From assembly GCA_029935705.1 (NCBI GenBank), contig JAOZJU010000011.1, positions 1 through 39,735 on the forward strand: a stretch of 39,735 bases of DNA, written 5' to 3'. This DNA is from Arcobacteraceae bacterium. Its GTDB lineage: Bacteria; Campylobacterota; Campylobacteria; Campylobacterales; Arcobacteraceae. The position numbers and the translations under genes are program-made. This document shows positions 9,329-18,693 of this stretch, piece by piece; position 1 is the first letter of the stretch; every line of letters starts with the position of its first letter. The notes under the pieces are model-generated. The model saw only the letters and a program-made list of their open reading frames with translations, had not been told where the DNA came from and made no database searches.

Positions 9329-10330
9329 ATGAGCCTAAAAGAAGAAAATTTCAGATTGTGGTGTGATTTTGTTGAACAAAATTTTTTAAGAACAGAGTTT
9401 AAAAGTTTGATAAAAAATGGAATTATACAAGGTGCTACATCAAATCCAGCTATATTTTCATCGGTTTTTCAAACCAATGAAAGATACAAAGGACTTGCTA
9501 AAAGTTATTCACACAATACTCCAAAAACAGCATATGAAAGAATCGCTATAAAAGATATAAAAAAAGCCTCAAAACTCCTATACTCTTTATATGAAAGAAA
9601 CTATAATGACGGATACATATCTTTTGAAGTTGATCCTAAATTGTGTGATGATAAAGATGCCACTATAGAAGAAGCGAAAAGATTACATAGTCGTATAGAC
9701 TGTGACAATCTTATGATAAAAGTCCCTGCAACTCCTGCTGGTATAGAAGCTATGGGTGAGCTTGCTGCACTTGGAATAAATATAAATGCTACTTTGGTAT
9801 TTGATGAAGATCAAGCTTCAAAATGTGCCACATCGCTAATAGAGGGGCTGAAAAAAGCCGACAAACCAACAAAAGCAGTGATATCTGTATTTGTAAGTAG
9901 GTTTGATAGAGTTTGCAACGATATGTGTGAAAAAAACAATATACCAAAAGATATGGTAGGTATCATAAATGCTACAAGATGCTACAAAGCTATAAATAAA
10001 CATAAAAATCCAAACATAAGGACACTTTTTGCTTCTACTGGTGTCAAGCAAGATTATCTACCAAAAGATTATTATATTCAAAAACTTTTATACCCACATA
10101 GTGTAAATACTGCTCCACTTGATGCCATATATGCAATTGATTTGGAGAACTTTAAGCAAACAATAGATATAATAGACGATAAAAGTTGTGATGAGTTTAT
10201 GGATAGGTTGAAATCTGCTAAGATAAATTTGGATCAGATATCAAAAGATTTGCTAACAGATGGGTTGAAAAGTTTCAATCAATCTTTTGAACAGATGATA
10301 AGTTTTATAGATAAGGAACAAAATGGATAA
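9329..10330 (+). CDS. tal: Transaldolase
   Basis: Cytosolic enzyme of the non-oxidative pentose phosphate pathway that moves a dihydroxyacetone unit from sedoheptulose-7-phosphate to glyceraldehyde-3-phosphate. The length of 333 is normal for the bacterial long form. The Schiff-base lysine is Lys131 in DNLMIKVPAT. Other family blocks are GATSNPAIF (35-43) and the ALGININATLVF segment. It is first in an operon of three overlapping genes; its stop overlaps the next start by eight bases. The ribosome binding site is a modest AGGAAA. Confidence 0.95.
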   Translation: MSLKEENFRLWCDFVEQNFLRTEFKSLIKNGIIQGATSNPAIFSSVFQTNERYKGLAKSYSHNTPKTAYERIAIKDIKKASKLLYSLYERNYNDGYISFEVDPKLCDDKDATIEEAKRLHSRIDCDNLMIKVPATPAGIEAMGELAALGININATLVFDEDQASKCATSLIEGLKKADKPTKAVISVFVSRFDRVCNDMCEKNNIPKDMVGIINATRCYKAINKHKNPNIRTLFASTGVKQDYLPKDYYIQKLLYPHSVNTAPLDAIYAIDLENFKQTIDIIDDKSCDEFMDRLKSAKINLDQISKDLLTDGLKSFNQSFEQMISFIDKEQNG

Positions 10331-11291
10331 GATAGGAACGATGATAATGTCAAGAAAAGATGTAAAAGTATTTGACTGCACCATAAGAGACGGAGGTTTG
10401 GTAAACAACTTTCAGTTTGATGATGAGTTTGTCAAAGGAGTTTATGATACATGTGTCAAAGCTGGAATTGATTATATGGAGATAGGTAAAAACAACTCAC
10501 CAACTATACAAAGTGTTGATGATTTTGGAAAGTGGAACTTTTGTTTTGAAGAGGATATACGAAAAATAGTAGGCAAAAACAAAACAGGCTTAAAAATAGC
10601 AGTGATGAGCGATATAGGCAGAACTGTAAAAGAGGAGCTAAAACCAAAAAAAGATTCAGTAGTGGATATGATTCGAATAGCTGCATATATACACCAAATA
10701 CCAGCGGCTATTGAATTGATAGAGGATGCTCATAAAAAGGGTTATGAAACTACTATAAATATCATGGCTATATCAAAAGCTATGAATGACGAATTGGATG
10801 AAGTGCTTAAAGAGTTAAGCAAAACTTCTGTAGATATCATATATCTTGTAGATAGTTTTGGTTCCTTTTATCCAGAACAGATAAAAAAATTAGCAATAAA
10901 ATATTCAAAAATAGCAAAAGATTCAAATAAATCCATAGGAATCCATGCTCACAACAATATGCAACTCGCATATGCAAACACTATTGAAGCTATGATGTAT
11001 GGAGCAAGTCTGCTTGATGTCACTGTATCAGGTTTAGGTAGAGGTGCTGGTAACTGTCCTATGGAGCTACTTGTAGGGTTTTTGAAAAATCCAAAATACA
11101 AACTTATGCCAATACTAAAGTTTATAGAGCAGTATATGGTGCCGCTTGAAAAAAAATTGGACTGGGGATACTCAGTACCATATATGCTCACAGGTCAGTT
11201 AAATGAACACCCACGAACTGCTATGAAAGCAAGAGATGAGGGTGACAATAACTTTGTGGAACAATACAGAACTTTGTTAGATGCCCAATAA
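10323..11291 (+). CDS. DRE-TIM metallolyase-like aldolase of unknown substrate
   Basis: HMG-CoA lyase-like TIM barrel of 322 residues. The metal site is recognisable: FDCTIRDGG near residue 18 (Asp), the HAHNN motif near 214 (two His), and GRGAGNCPMELL near 239 (Asn). Known members condense or split pyruvate or acyl-CoA units (4-hydroxy-2-oxovalerate aldolase, isopropylmalate synthase, HMG-CoA lyase); this subgroup has no assigned substrate. Relatives are sometimes mislabelled as nucleoid-structuring protein, which the sequence does not support. It overlaps tal by 8 and the phosphohexomutase by 11 bases, so a role in sugar-phosphate or surface-sugar metabolism is a reasonable guess. The ATG at 10323 has AAGGA five bases upstream. 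Confidence 0.82.
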   Translation: MDKIGTMIMSRKDVKVFDCTIRDGGLVNNFQFDDEFVKGVYDTCVKAGIDYMEIGKNNSPTIQSVDDFGKWNFCFEEDIRKIVGKNKTGLKIAVMSDIGRTVKEELKPKKDSVVDMIRIAAYIHQIPAAIELIEDAHKKGYETTINIMAISKAMNDELDEVLKELSKTSVDIIYLVDSFGSFYPEQIKKLAIKYSKIAKDSNKSIGIHAHNNMQLAYANTIEAMMYGASLLDVTVSGLGRGAGNCPMELLVGFLKNPKYKLMPILKFIEQYMVPLEKKLDWGYSVPYMLTGQLNEHPRTAMKARDEGDNNFVEQYRTLLDAQ

Positions 11292-12687
11292 GAGTAACAA
11301 AATCACCAAAGAGATATTTAGAGAGTATGACATAAGAGGTATCGTCCCTGATGATCTAAATGAAAAGTCAGTTAAACTATTGGGATATTTTTTAGGGTTA
11401 CAGATAAAAAAAAGAGTCGGCAAAAATAGTTTTGTAGCAGTTGGTTACGATGCAAGAAATCATGGCAAAGAGATGTTTGGCTATCTAGCTTCTGGATTAA
11501 ACAAAGCATCTTGTCAAGTTTTGGGTATGGGTATGGTAGCAACTGGTGTCAATTATTTTGCAGGATATCAAGAGTTTGATGGTATTTGTCCAAATGCAAC
11601 TGTGATGATAACAGGTAGTCACAATCCACCAAACTACAATGGTTTTAAAATATCTATAAACAATAAACCATTTTTTGCTGATGATATATACACCTTAGGA
11701 GATGAAATTATAAAAAATCAAAATATATCGATAGAGGAGAACACAGATCACAAATATATCGATGCAAAGGCAAAGTATGTAGAGTTTATGACAAATGAGT
11801 TTTCAAATTTGTCAAAACTACAAGATAAGTTTGTAATAGATTGTGGCAATGGAGTAGCTGATACAGTCATCACTGAGATATTTGACAAACTGAAACTAAA
11901 CTATAAAGCTATCTATCAAAATCCAGATGGAGATTTTCCAAACCACCATCCAGACCCAAGTGAAGAGAAAAATTTAATTGATATTAAAAAACTCTTAAAA
12001 GATGATATAAAATACGGTTTTGCTTATGATGGAGATGCAGATAGGGTGGCATTTTTAACTCAAAAACGAAATATCAAAGGTGATATGATAGCTATAATTT
12101 TTGCTTCGGTGATGAAAAATCCAAAAATTATAGGTGAAGTAAAATGCTCACAACTTATGTATGATACTATAGCTAAAAATGGTGGAGAGGTTATCATGAG
12201 CAAAACAGGCCATAGCAACCTTAAAGTGGCTATCAAAAAACACAAAAGCGACCTCGCTGTTGAAGTGAGTGGGCATCTCTTTTTTGCTGATAGATATTTT
12301 GGTTTTGATGATGCGATATATGCTACATTTAGATTGCTTGAGTTGATACAAAACAAAGTTGATATAGATGGAGTTATCGATAGTTTGCCAAAAATTTACA
12401 ACACAGATGAGTTAAAAATTCCTACAACTGATTTGCTAAAATTTAAACTTATGAATAAAATAAAAGAGTATATCCAAAATCCACAAAAAGATTTTCCAAA
12501 AATCAAAAAAATCATCACAATAGATGGCATAAGAGTTTTGTTTGAAAATGGCTGGGCACTTGTAAGAGTCAGCAATACAACACCTGTATTGGTTACAAGA
12601 TTTGAAAGCAGTTCACAACAAGATTTGGATATCTACCAAGATAAGATAAATGAAGTGATATCAAAAGCCAAAAAAGAGTTAATTTAA
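11281..12687 (+). CDS. Phosphomannomutase/phosphoglucomutase
   Basis: Alpha-D-phosphohexomutase of 468 residues that interconverts hexose-6- and hexose-1-phosphates, feeding GDP-mannose or UDP-glucose for surface polysaccharides. The active-site phosphoserine is Ser113 in MITGSHNPPNYNGFK, the magnesium loop is DGDADR near 251, the sugar-binding loop is EVSGHLFF near 330, and the phosphate-binding RVSNTTPVLVTRFES is near 424. It belongs to the AlgC/ManB group; specificity for mannose or glucose cannot be told by eye. It overlaps the aldolase gene by 11 bases and probably ends the operon. Confidence 0.9.
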   Translation: MPNKSNKITKEIFREYDIRGIVPDDLNEKSVKLLGYFLGLQIKKRVGKNSFVAVGYDARNHGKEMFGYLASGLNKASCQVLGMGMVATGVNYFAGYQEFDGICPNATVMITGSHNPPNYNGFKISINNKPFFADDIYTLGDEIIKNQNISIEENTDHKYIDAKAKYVEFMTNEFSNLSKLQDKFVIDCGNGVADTVITEIFDKLKLNYKAIYQNPDGDFPNHHPDPSEEKNLIDIKKLLKDDIKYGFAYDGDADRVAFLTQKRNIKGDMIAIIFASVMKNPKIIGEVKCSQLMYDTIAKNGGEVIMSKTGHSNLKVAIKKHKSDLAVEVSGHLFFADRYFGFDDAIYATFRLLELIQNKVDIDGVIDSLPKIYNTDELKIPTTDLLKFKLMNKIKEYIQNPQKDFPKIKKIITIDGIRVLFENGWALVRVSNTTPVLVTRFESSSQQDLDIYQDKINEVISKAKKELI

Positions 12688-12690
12688 GTC

Positions 12691-12731
12691 AACCTCTAAA
12701 ATCTTACGAGACAATAGAGATTTTTGAGGTT
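12691..12731 (+). terminator. Possible terminator after the tal operon
   Basis: Inverted repeat AACCTC-T-AAAATCT with AGATTTT-T-GAGGTT: a 13-pair stem with one internal T-T mismatch and a loop of about 13 bases, four bases after the stop codon. There is no clear T tract after it, so termination is uncertain; it may only separate this operon from the sucC promoter. Confidence 0.4.
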
Positions 12732-12734
12732 TAC

Positions 12735-12755
12735 TTAAGCAAAATATGATATAAT
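12735..12755 (+). promoter_or_regulatory. Promoter of sucCD
   Basis: TTAAG, ten bases ending in TATGA, then TATAAT at 12750-12755. The predicted start near 12762 leaves a 20-base leader with the strong site AAAAGGAG. Confidence 0.75.
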
Positions 12756-12781
12756 TTTACAGCAACAAAAAAGGAGCAAAG

Positions 12782-14095
12782 ATGAATATTCATGAGTATC
12801 AAGCGAAAAAACTTTTCGCAAAATATGATGTGCCTACACCAAAAGGCTTGATGGCAACTACAGTTAAAAAGGCAGTAGAAAATGCTAAAAAGTTAGGCGG
12901 ACCAGTATGGGTGGTAAAAGCCCAAATACATGCAGGTGGACGAGGTCTTGGAGGCGGTGTTAAACTCGCAAAATCTATAGATGAAGTTGAAGCACTATCA
13001 AATGAGATATTAGGTATGCAACTTGTAACTCACCAAACAACCAAAGAGGGCAAAAAAGTTAGAAAACTTTATATAGAAGATGGTGCTGATATAAAAGATG
13101 AACTATATCTTAGTGTAGTTTTAGATAGAAAGCTTGAGATGCCTTTGATTATGGCGAGTACTCAAGGCGGTATGGATATAGAAACAGTAGCAGAAAAAAC
13201 TCCAGAAAAGATCATAACCATACCTGTAGATCCATCTATTGGTTTTCAAGGTTTTCATGGTAGAGAGTTGGCATTTGGTTTAGGTATTAGTGACAAAGTA
13301 GAACAAAAAAATATCATAAGTTTTGCTTCAAAACTTTACAAACTATATATGGAAAACGATGCTGAAATGATAGAGATAAATCCACTGGTTAAAACTAGTA
13401 GCGGTGAGTTTTTGGCACTTGATGGCAAGATGGGTTTTGATAACTCTGCTTTGTATAGACAGCCACAAATAGAGGCTATGAGAGATCTGAGCGAAGAGGA
13501 CAAAGATGAGATAGAAGCATCAAAATACGGACTTAGTTATGTAGCTCTTGATGGCGAGATAGGTTGTATGGTAAATGGTGCTGGACTTGCTATGGGAACT
13601 ATGGATACTATAAATCATATGGGCGGAACACCTGCTAACTTTTTGGATGTAGGTGGAAGTGCGAGTGCTGAAACTGTAGCTAAAGGGTTTGAGATAATAC
13701 TTAAAAACAAAAAAGTCAAAGCTATATTTGTAAATATATTTGGCGGAATTGTGCGATGTGATAGGATAGCAAATGGTATAATAGAAGCTACTAAAATAAC
13801 CAAAGTCAATGTACCAGTCATCGTAAGATTAGATGGTACAAATGCAAAAGAGGCAAGTGAGATATTAAGTCAAGCAAAGATAAGCAACTTAATCGTAGCA
13901 GATGATTTAGGTGATGGTGCTAAAAAAGCGGTCAAAGCATTGACAGCAAAAAAACCACGAAAAAAACCAGCAGCGAAGAAAACTACAACTAAAAAACCAG
14001 TAGCAAAGAAAACTACAACTAAAAAACCAGTAGCAAAGAAAACTACACCTAAAAAAACAACAGTTAAAAAAACTACAACAAAAAAGGATAAATAG
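12782..14095 (+). CDS. sucC: Succinyl-CoA synthetase beta subunit with a lysine-rich repeat tail
   Basis: ATP-grasp subunit of the TCA-cycle enzyme that interconverts succinyl-CoA and succinate with ADP or ATP. Residues 1-389 match the usual full-length protein (about 388): MNIHEYQAKKLFAKYDVP start, the nucleotide loop KAQIHAGGRGLGGGVKLA, and the C-terminal segment NIFGGIVRCDRIANGI. Residues 390-437 are an extra tail made almost only of Lys, Thr, Pro, Ala and Val, built on the decapeptide TTTKKPVAKK. Comparable tails occur on AlgP- and histone H1-like proteins. The tail is in frame, uninterrupted, and ends directly at the sucD start, so it is not a sequencing slip. Its role is unknown. Strong ribosome binding site AAGGAG. 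Confidence 0.96.
   Translation: MNIHEYQAKKLFAKYDVPTPKGLMATTVKKAVENAKKLGGPVWVVKAQIHAGGRGLGGGVKLAKSIDEVEALSNEILGMQLVTHQTTKEGKKVRKLYIEDGADIKDELYLSVVLDRKLEMPLIMASTQGGMDIETVAEKTPEKIITIPVDPSIGFQGFHGRELAFGLGISDKVEQKNIISFASKLYKLYMENDAEMIEINPLVKTSSGEFLALDGKMGFDNSALYRQPQIEAMRDLSEEDKDEIEASKYGLSYVALDGEIGCMVNGAGLAMGTMDTINHMGGTPANFLDVGGSASAETVAKGFEIILKNKKVKAIFVNIFGGIVRCDRIANGIIEATKITKVNVPVIVRLDGTNAKEASEILSQAKISNLIVADDLGDGAKKAVKALTAKKPRKKPAAKKTTTKKPVAKKTTTKKPVAKKTTPKKTTVKKTTTKKDK
13951..14070 (+). repeat. Four 30-base tandem repeats in the 3' end of sucC
   Basis: Units at 13951-13980, 13981-14010, 14011-14040 and 14041-14070. The two central units are identical base for base; the outer two are diverged copies. 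Each unit codes for ten residues, so unit gain or loss would keep the frame. Confidence 0.9.
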
Positions 14096-15187
14096 ATGTC
14101 AATACTTGTAAATAAAAACACAAAAGTGATAGTCCAAGGTTTCACTGGAAAAGAGGGAACATTTCATGCGACACAATGTTTAGAGTATGGAACTAAAATA
14201 GTAGGTGGAGTTACTCCAAACAAAGGAGGGCAAACACACCTTAAAAAACCAGTATTCAATACAGTCAAAGAAGCTGTCGCAAAAACTGGTGCAACTGTAT
14301 CTATGATATTTGTTCCACCTGCTTTTGTAGCAGATGCAGTTATGGAAGCTGCCGATGCTGGTATTGAGCTCGCTGTCATCATCACAGAAGGTGCACCAGT
14401 TCAAGATATGCAAAAAGCAAAAAGTTATGCAAACAAAATGGGTATGAAAACAATAGGACCAAACTGTCCTGGTGTCATAACAGCAAATGAGTGCAAAATA
14501 GGTATTATGCCTGGAGCTGTATTTAAAAAAGGCAATGTAGGTTTGATATCAAAATCAGGAACCTTGACATATGAAGGAGCAAATCAAGTTTGTAACGAGG
14601 GATATGGTATCACTACTGCTGTTGGTATTGGTGGTGATCCTATCATAGGATTGTCATATATAGAATTGCTAGCTATGTTTGAAGAGGATGATGATACTGA
14701 AGCTATCGTTATGATAGGTGAGATTGGCGGCGATCTTGAGATACAAGCTGCAAGATATATAAAAGAGAACATAAGCAAACCTGTAGTGGCATTTATAGCT
14801 GGACAAACAGCTCCAAAAGGTAAAACTATGGGTCATGCAGGAGCTATTGTAAGCGGAAGTGCTGGAACTGCAAAAGAGAAGATGGATGCTTTGAAAAAAG
14901 CAGGTGTCAAAGTGGTAGTATCACCTGCTGATATAGGCAAAGCGGTCAAAAAAGTTCTTGAAGCAAACAGCCATACAAAAGTAGCTGATGATTTGAAAAA
15001 ATACTCAAAAAAAGCAGAAGAGGCTTTTGTAGATGGATATAACCAACTTGAAAGAAACTTCAAAGAAGCTATAAATAGCGAAGTAGCAAAAAAGACAACA
15101 CAAGAAGCTAAAAAGATAGGCAATGAAGCTCAACATTTTTTAAGCGAGATGTATACAAAATTTAAAAATTTGTTAAAATCAAAGTAG
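14096..15187 (+). CDS. sucD: Succinyl-CoA synthetase alpha subunit with a helical C-terminal extension
   Basis: CoA-binding subunit carrying the phosphohistidine. Residues 1-291 match the normal subunit (about 290): [15 protein letters not shown] (CoA loop), GPNCPGVI, and the active-site histidine in [18 protein letters not shown]. Residues 292-363 are additional, about 72 residues rich in Lys, Glu and Ala and probably helical ([19 protein letters not shown] through [12 protein letters not shown]). I recognise no family for this tail. The start follows the sucC stop with no gap, so the two are co-translated. Both subunits being extended suggests a shared purpose for the tails, such as higher-order assembly or anchoring; this is inference. 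Confidence 0.96.
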   Translation: MSILVNKNTKVIVQGFTGKEGTFHATQCLEYGTKIVGGVTPNKGGQTHLKKPVFNTVKEAVAKTGATVSMIFVPPAFVADAVMEAADAGIELAVIITEGAPVQDMQKAKSYANKMGMKTIGPNCPGVITANECKIGIMPGAVFKKGNVGLISKSGTLTYEGANQVCNEGYGITTAVGIGGDPIIGLSYIELLAMFEEDDDTEAIVMIGEIGGDLEIQAARYIKENISKPVVAFIAGQTAPKGKTMGHAGAIVSGSAGTAKEKMDALKKAGVKVVVSPADIGKAVKKVLEANSHTKVADDLKKYSKKAEEAFVDGYNQLERNFKEAINSEVAKKTTQEAKKIGNEAQHFLSEMYTKFKNLLKSK

Positions 15188-15197
15188 TTAAGATACC

Positions 15198-15599
15198 ATG
15201 GAGTTGATGAGCCAACCGATATCTTTTCATATATTTACAATATTTTTGCTCGTAGGTTTGATAGTCTTAAACTATTTTAAACTATCAACCTACAAAGATA
15301 TAAATAAACTTAAGATTTATTATTCTAAAATGACACCTTTTTTTCATTTTGTAAATGCATCTATAGCTTATACAGGTGCATTGGTCTCTGCTTATTTGCA
15401 CAATATTGGTTTGGTAGTTTTGCTTATGATATTTGCTTCACTATTTATAATGATTAGTGAAATAAAACGATACAAAAGATTAAGAGTGATTCGTTCAAAT
15501 GAATTTGAACTTCAAAATAGTTTTATCAAATATGCAAAAAATATAACATATATGCAAGCAGTTTTGATAGTGGTTGTCTCTATCATCTCTTTTTTATAA
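15198..15599 (+). CDS. Conserved-type small membrane protein
   Basis: Protein of 133 residues with four predicted membrane helices (about 9-28, 47-67, 70-86 and 113-133) and a basic loop EIKRYKRLRVIRS between the third and fourth. I do not recognise a named family. It follows sucD by ten bases and precedes rsmE by eight, so it is probably co-transcribed with both. The start is uncertain: ATG 15198 or ATG 15207, the latter with GGAG only three bases before it. Confidence 0.7.
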   Translation: MELMSQPISFHIFTIFLLVGLIVLNYFKLSTYKDINKLKIYYSKMTPFFHFVNASIAYTGALVSAYLHNIGLVVLLMIFASLFIMISEIKRYKRLRVIRSNEFELQNSFIKYAKNITYMQAVLIVVVSIISFL

Positions 15600-15607
15600 A
15601 CTATTAG

Positions 15608-16279
15608 ATGCAGTTTTATTATCACCAAAAGAGTGGTTCGAAAAACCTGACAATAGATGGTCAAACATATAAACATATATTTAAAATAAGAAGAGTAGAT
15701 AAAAATCAAAAACTAAACTTTAGAAACCTAAATGACAATCTTCTTTATAGTTATCAAATAGAGGATATAGGTAAAAACAATGCTACATTATTACTAATAG
15801 ATACTATCAAAACCAACATTAAACCCAAACCGTATATACATATAGCTTGGTGCATAATAGACCCAAAAGATATATATAGATATATAGCTATCTTAAATCA
15901 ACTCTCAGTTGATAAGTTGTCATTTGTTTATTGTGCATATTCACAAAAAAACTACAAAATTGATAGAGACAAAATAGAAAAACTTCTAATCAACTCTTGC
16001 TGTCAATGTGGCAGAATCGACAAGATGAAGATAGAACAGTTTGACAGTACGAGACTCTTTTTAGATAGTTATCAAGATAGTTATATCTTGAACTTTTCAT
16101 CAAATACTATCTTAAACCACAAAGATACCATAAAAACAATTCTTGTAGGTTGTGAAGGTGGTTTGCATAAAGATGAGATAAATATGTTTAAAACAGATAA
16201 AATAGTAGGCTTAAAAAACCAAAATATACTTACAAGCCAAACAGCAGTGGTGACTGTCGCATCTATATTGTCAAATTAG
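15608..16279 (+). CDS. rsmE: 16S rRNA m3U1498 methyltransferase
   Basis: SPOUT-class, SAM-dependent enzyme that methylates U1498 of 16S rRNA in the 30S subunit. It has 223 residues, near the usual 225-245. The N-terminal PUA-like part contains the conserved TYKHIFKIRRVDKNQKLNF segment, and the C-terminal knot has the SAM loop ILVGCEGGLHKDEI and the final ILTSQTAVVTVASIL, where families commonly read LR-ETA. The ribosome binding site is weak. It ends the sucCD transcript region. Confidence 0.9.
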   Translation: MQFYYHQKSGSKNLTIDGQTYKHIFKIRRVDKNQKLNFRNLNDNLLYSYQIEDIGKNNATLLLIDTIKTNIKPKPYIHIAWCIIDPKDIYRYIAILNQLSVDKLSFVYCAYSQKNYKIDRDKIEKLLINSCCQCGRIDKMKIEQFDSTRLFLDSYQDSYILNFSSNTILNHKDTIKTILVGCEGGLHKDEINMFKTDKIVGLKNQNILTSQTAVVTVASILSN

Positions 16280-16295
16280 TTTTGCACAGGTGCAT

Positions 16296-16316
16296 TTAAG
16301 GATATTGTGATAATAT
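16296..16316 (+). promoter_or_regulatory. Promoter of hemN-tsaD
   Basis: TTAAG, ten bases ending in TGTGA, then TAATAT at 16311-16316. AGGTGC stands 17 bases before the -10 box inside CACAGGTGC, the same nine bases found at the same place in the argG promoter. Confidence 0.6.
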
Positions 16317-16335
16317 AAGAGAAACAAGGTACAAA

Positions 16336-17703
16336 ATGATTGATTTTAAAAAGTTTGAAAAATATAGCCGACCAGGTCCTAGATATACAAGTTATCCAAC
16401 TGCACCTATGTTTCATGAAAATTTTACTCAAGATGATTTGATACAAAAGTATCAAAACCAAACAGACAATACACCGCTATCTTTGTATCTCCATATACCA
16501 TTTTGTAGAAGTGCTTGCTATTTTTGTGGGTGCAATGTGATATTTACAAGCAAAGATGAAAAAAAGAGCAGATATATATCCTATCTTAAAAAAGAGTTAA
16601 AGATATTGTCAAAATACCTTAATACAAACAGATTGGTAACTCAACTACACTTTGGTGGCGGAACACCTACATTTTTATCGCCAGATGAGCTAAATGAAGT
16701 ATATGAAGCGATATACGAAACATTTCCAAATTTTGCTGAAGATGCTGAGATTAGTTGTGAAGTTGATCCGCGATTTTTCTCAAAAGAGCATATGGATGTG
16801 ATGATAAAATCAAACCTAAATCGTATCAGTTTTGGGGTACAAGATTTGGATGAAAAGGTTCAAAAAACAATACACAGAATCCAGCCATTTGAAACTACTA
16901 AAAATGTAGTAACTATTGCAAGAGATGCAGGAATTAACTCTATAAATGTTGATTTGATATATGGCTTGCCTTTTCAAACTAAAGAGAGTTTTCAAGATAC
17001 ACTTTCAAAGATTATAAAACTAAATCCAGATAGATTAGCGGTATTTAACTATGCACATGTTCCGTGGCTTATGAAAACACAGCGAAAGTTTGATGAGACA
17101 ACATTTGCTCCGCCATCTGTAAAACTGCAGATACTTAAAGATACCATAAGTTTCTTTGTTGAAAAAGGTTACAAGATGGTAGGTATGGATCATTTTGCCA
17201 AACCAGACGATGAACTGTTTAAAGCTATCAACAAAGGAGAGTTGCATAGAAATTTTCAAGGATACACTACAAAAGGTGGAGCTCAACTTGTAGGAATAGG
17301 GCTTACATCTATAGGGGAGGGCAAAGATTATTATGTCCAAAACTATAAAAAACTTGATGATTATGAAAAAGCGATAGATAGTGGCAGTTTGCCAGTCTTT
17401 AAGGGATACAAGCTTGACAAAGATGATGAGCTAAGACAGTTTGTCATCATGGAGCTTATGTCAAACTTTTCATTGGATATCAAAAGATTGGAAAAAACTT
17501 TTGATATATCGTTTGAGGATTATTTTAAAGCTGAAATAGTGTTGTTAGAAGAGTTTAAAAATGTTAACTTGATAACTATTGATGACAAAACCATCAAAGC
17601 AAATGAGACAGGGGCAATGCTTATACGAAATATATCTATGTGTTTTGACAAATATCTACAAACAACACCAGAACAAAAAAGAAGATTTAGCAAAACTATC
17701 TGA
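16336..17703 (+). CDS. hemN: Oxygen-independent coproporphyrinogen III dehydrogenase
   Basis: Radical-SAM enzyme that oxidatively decarboxylates coproporphyrinogen III to protoporphyrinogen IX in haem synthesis under low oxygen. It has 455 residues, the normal length. The iron-sulfur motif is Cys57-x3-Cys61-x2-Cys64 followed by Cys66 ([13 protein letters not shown]), which is HemN-specific. The N-terminal [13 protein letters not shown] and the [16 protein letters not shown] block also distinguish true HemN from HemW. Its stop overlaps the tsaD start by one base. Confidence 0.96.
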   Translation: MIDFKKFEKYSRPGPRYTSYPTAPMFHENFTQDDLIQKYQNQTDNTPLSLYLHIPFCRSACYFCGCNVIFTSKDEKKSRYISYLKKELKILSKYLNTNRLVTQLHFGGGTPTFLSPDELNEVYEAIYETFPNFAEDAEISCEVDPRFFSKEHMDVMIKSNLNRISFGVQDLDEKVQKTIHRIQPFETTKNVVTIARDAGINSINVDLIYGLPFQTKESFQDTLSKIIKLNPDRLAVFNYAHVPWLMKTQRKFDETTFAPPSVKLQILKDTISFFVEKGYKMVGMDHFAKPDDELFKAINKGELHRNFQGYTTKGGAQLVGIGLTSIGEGKDYYVQNYKKLDDYEKAIDSGSLPVFKGYKLDKDDELRQFVIMELMSNFSLDIKRLEKTFDISFEDYFKAEIVLLEEFKNVNLITIDDKTIKANETGAMLIRNISMCFDKYLQTTPEQKRRFSKTI

Positions 17704-18659
17704 TGATACTCTCTATCGAATCTAGTTGCGATGATAGCAGTATAGCTATCACATCTATCAAAACAAAAAAAGTACTATTTAGCAAAAAGCTATCACAAGA
17801 GTCATATCACGATAAGTATGGTGGGGTAGTGCCAGAACTTGCCAGCAGGCTTCATCTTAAATTTTTGCCAAACATACTTGAAGATTGTTTAGAGTTTCTT
17901 GACGACATAAAAGCAGTCGCAGTTACTACAACACCTGGTTTAAAAGTATCACTTGTAGAGGGTATTGCTATGGCAAAAGCTATAAGCATATCAAAAGATA
18001 TACCACTAATTGAGGTAAACCATCTTATAGGACATATATATTCTTTGTTTATTGAAAAACAAGTAACACTACCACTTACAGTTTTGTTGGTTTCTGGTGG
18101 ACATACTGAACTTATGGAAGTTAATAGTTTAAATGATATCAAAACAATAGGCAAAACTATAGATGATAGTTTTGGTGAAAGTTTTGACAAAGTTTCAAAG
18201 ATGTTGGGTCTTGGGTATCCAGGTGGTCCTATAGTTGAAAGATATGCAAAAGGTGGCGATGAGAATAGATTTGATTTTCCTGTCCCGCTTAGACAGTCGC
18301 CTGATATTATGTTTAGTTATAGTGGCCTTAAAAATGCAGTTCGATTGGCTATACAAAAATTAGAGAAACAAAACAAACAAGACCAGATGGATATATCGGC
18401 TTCTTTTCAAAAGTCAGCGACAAGACATATCACTATGAAGCTAAAAAAATATCTAAAATCAACAGATATAAAAAGATTTGCAATAGTAGGCGGTGCGAGT
18501 GCAAATCAATACTTGATAGGAAAGATTAAAGTTCTTTTAGATGAGTTTGGCAATATTGAACTACTCACACCAAAGTTAGGTTATTGTAGCGACAATGCCC
18601 AGATGATAGGTAGAGTGGCTATTGAGATGCTATTGTGTGATAAGAATAGGTCTATATAA
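17703..18659 (+). CDS. tsaD: tRNA N6-threonylcarbamoyladenosine synthase subunit TsaD
   Basis: Transfers threonylcarbamoyl from threonylcarbamoyl-AMP to A37 of ANN-decoding tRNAs, working with TsaB and TsaE. It has 318 residues, slightly short of 335. ASKHA fold: phosphate loop [14 protein letters not shown] at the start, metal ligands His107 and His111 ([10 protein letters not shown]), [10 protein letters not shown], and the late Asp in [10 protein letters not shown]. It is coupled to hemN by a one-base overlap. No tsaB or tsaE is in the window. Confidence 0.95.
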   Translation: MILSIESSCDDSSIAITSIKTKKVLFSKKLSQESYHDKYGGVVPELASRLHLKFLPNILEDCLEFLDDIKAVAVTTTPGLKVSLVEGIAMAKAISISKDIPLIEVNHLIGHIYSLFIEKQVTLPLTVLLVSGGHTELMEVNSLNDIKTIGKTIDDSFGESFDKVSKMLGLGYPGGPIVERYAKGGDENRFDFPVPLRQSPDIMFSYSGLKNAVRLAIQKLEKQNKQDQMDISASFQKSATRHITMKLKKYLKSTDIKRFAIVGGASANQYLIGKIKVLLDEFGNIELLTPKLGYCSDNAQMIGRVAIEMLLCDKNRSI

Positions 18660-18693
18660 ATGTTGGTTTAAAACCATCGTCTAATACTACCTT

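Noticed and set aside
10323-11291. Calling this gene a nucleoid-structuring (H-NS-like) protein
   Set aside because: This name is attached to some relatives, but the sequence shows a complete metal-dependent aldolase barrel and no H-NS features.
13949-14092. SucC tail as a frameshift or read-through artefact
   Set aside because: The frame is continuous, composed of in-frame decapeptide repeats, and stops directly at the sucD start codon.
16283-16294. Palindrome TGCAC-AG-GTGCA before hemN as a hairpin or terminator
   Set aside because: The loop would be only two bases and there is no T tract; the sequence is better explained as part of the promoter region.
18664-18676. TGGTTTAAAACCA between tsaD and rsmI as a terminator
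   Set aside because: Six-base arms with a one-base centre cannot form a hairpin with a loop, and no T tract follows.
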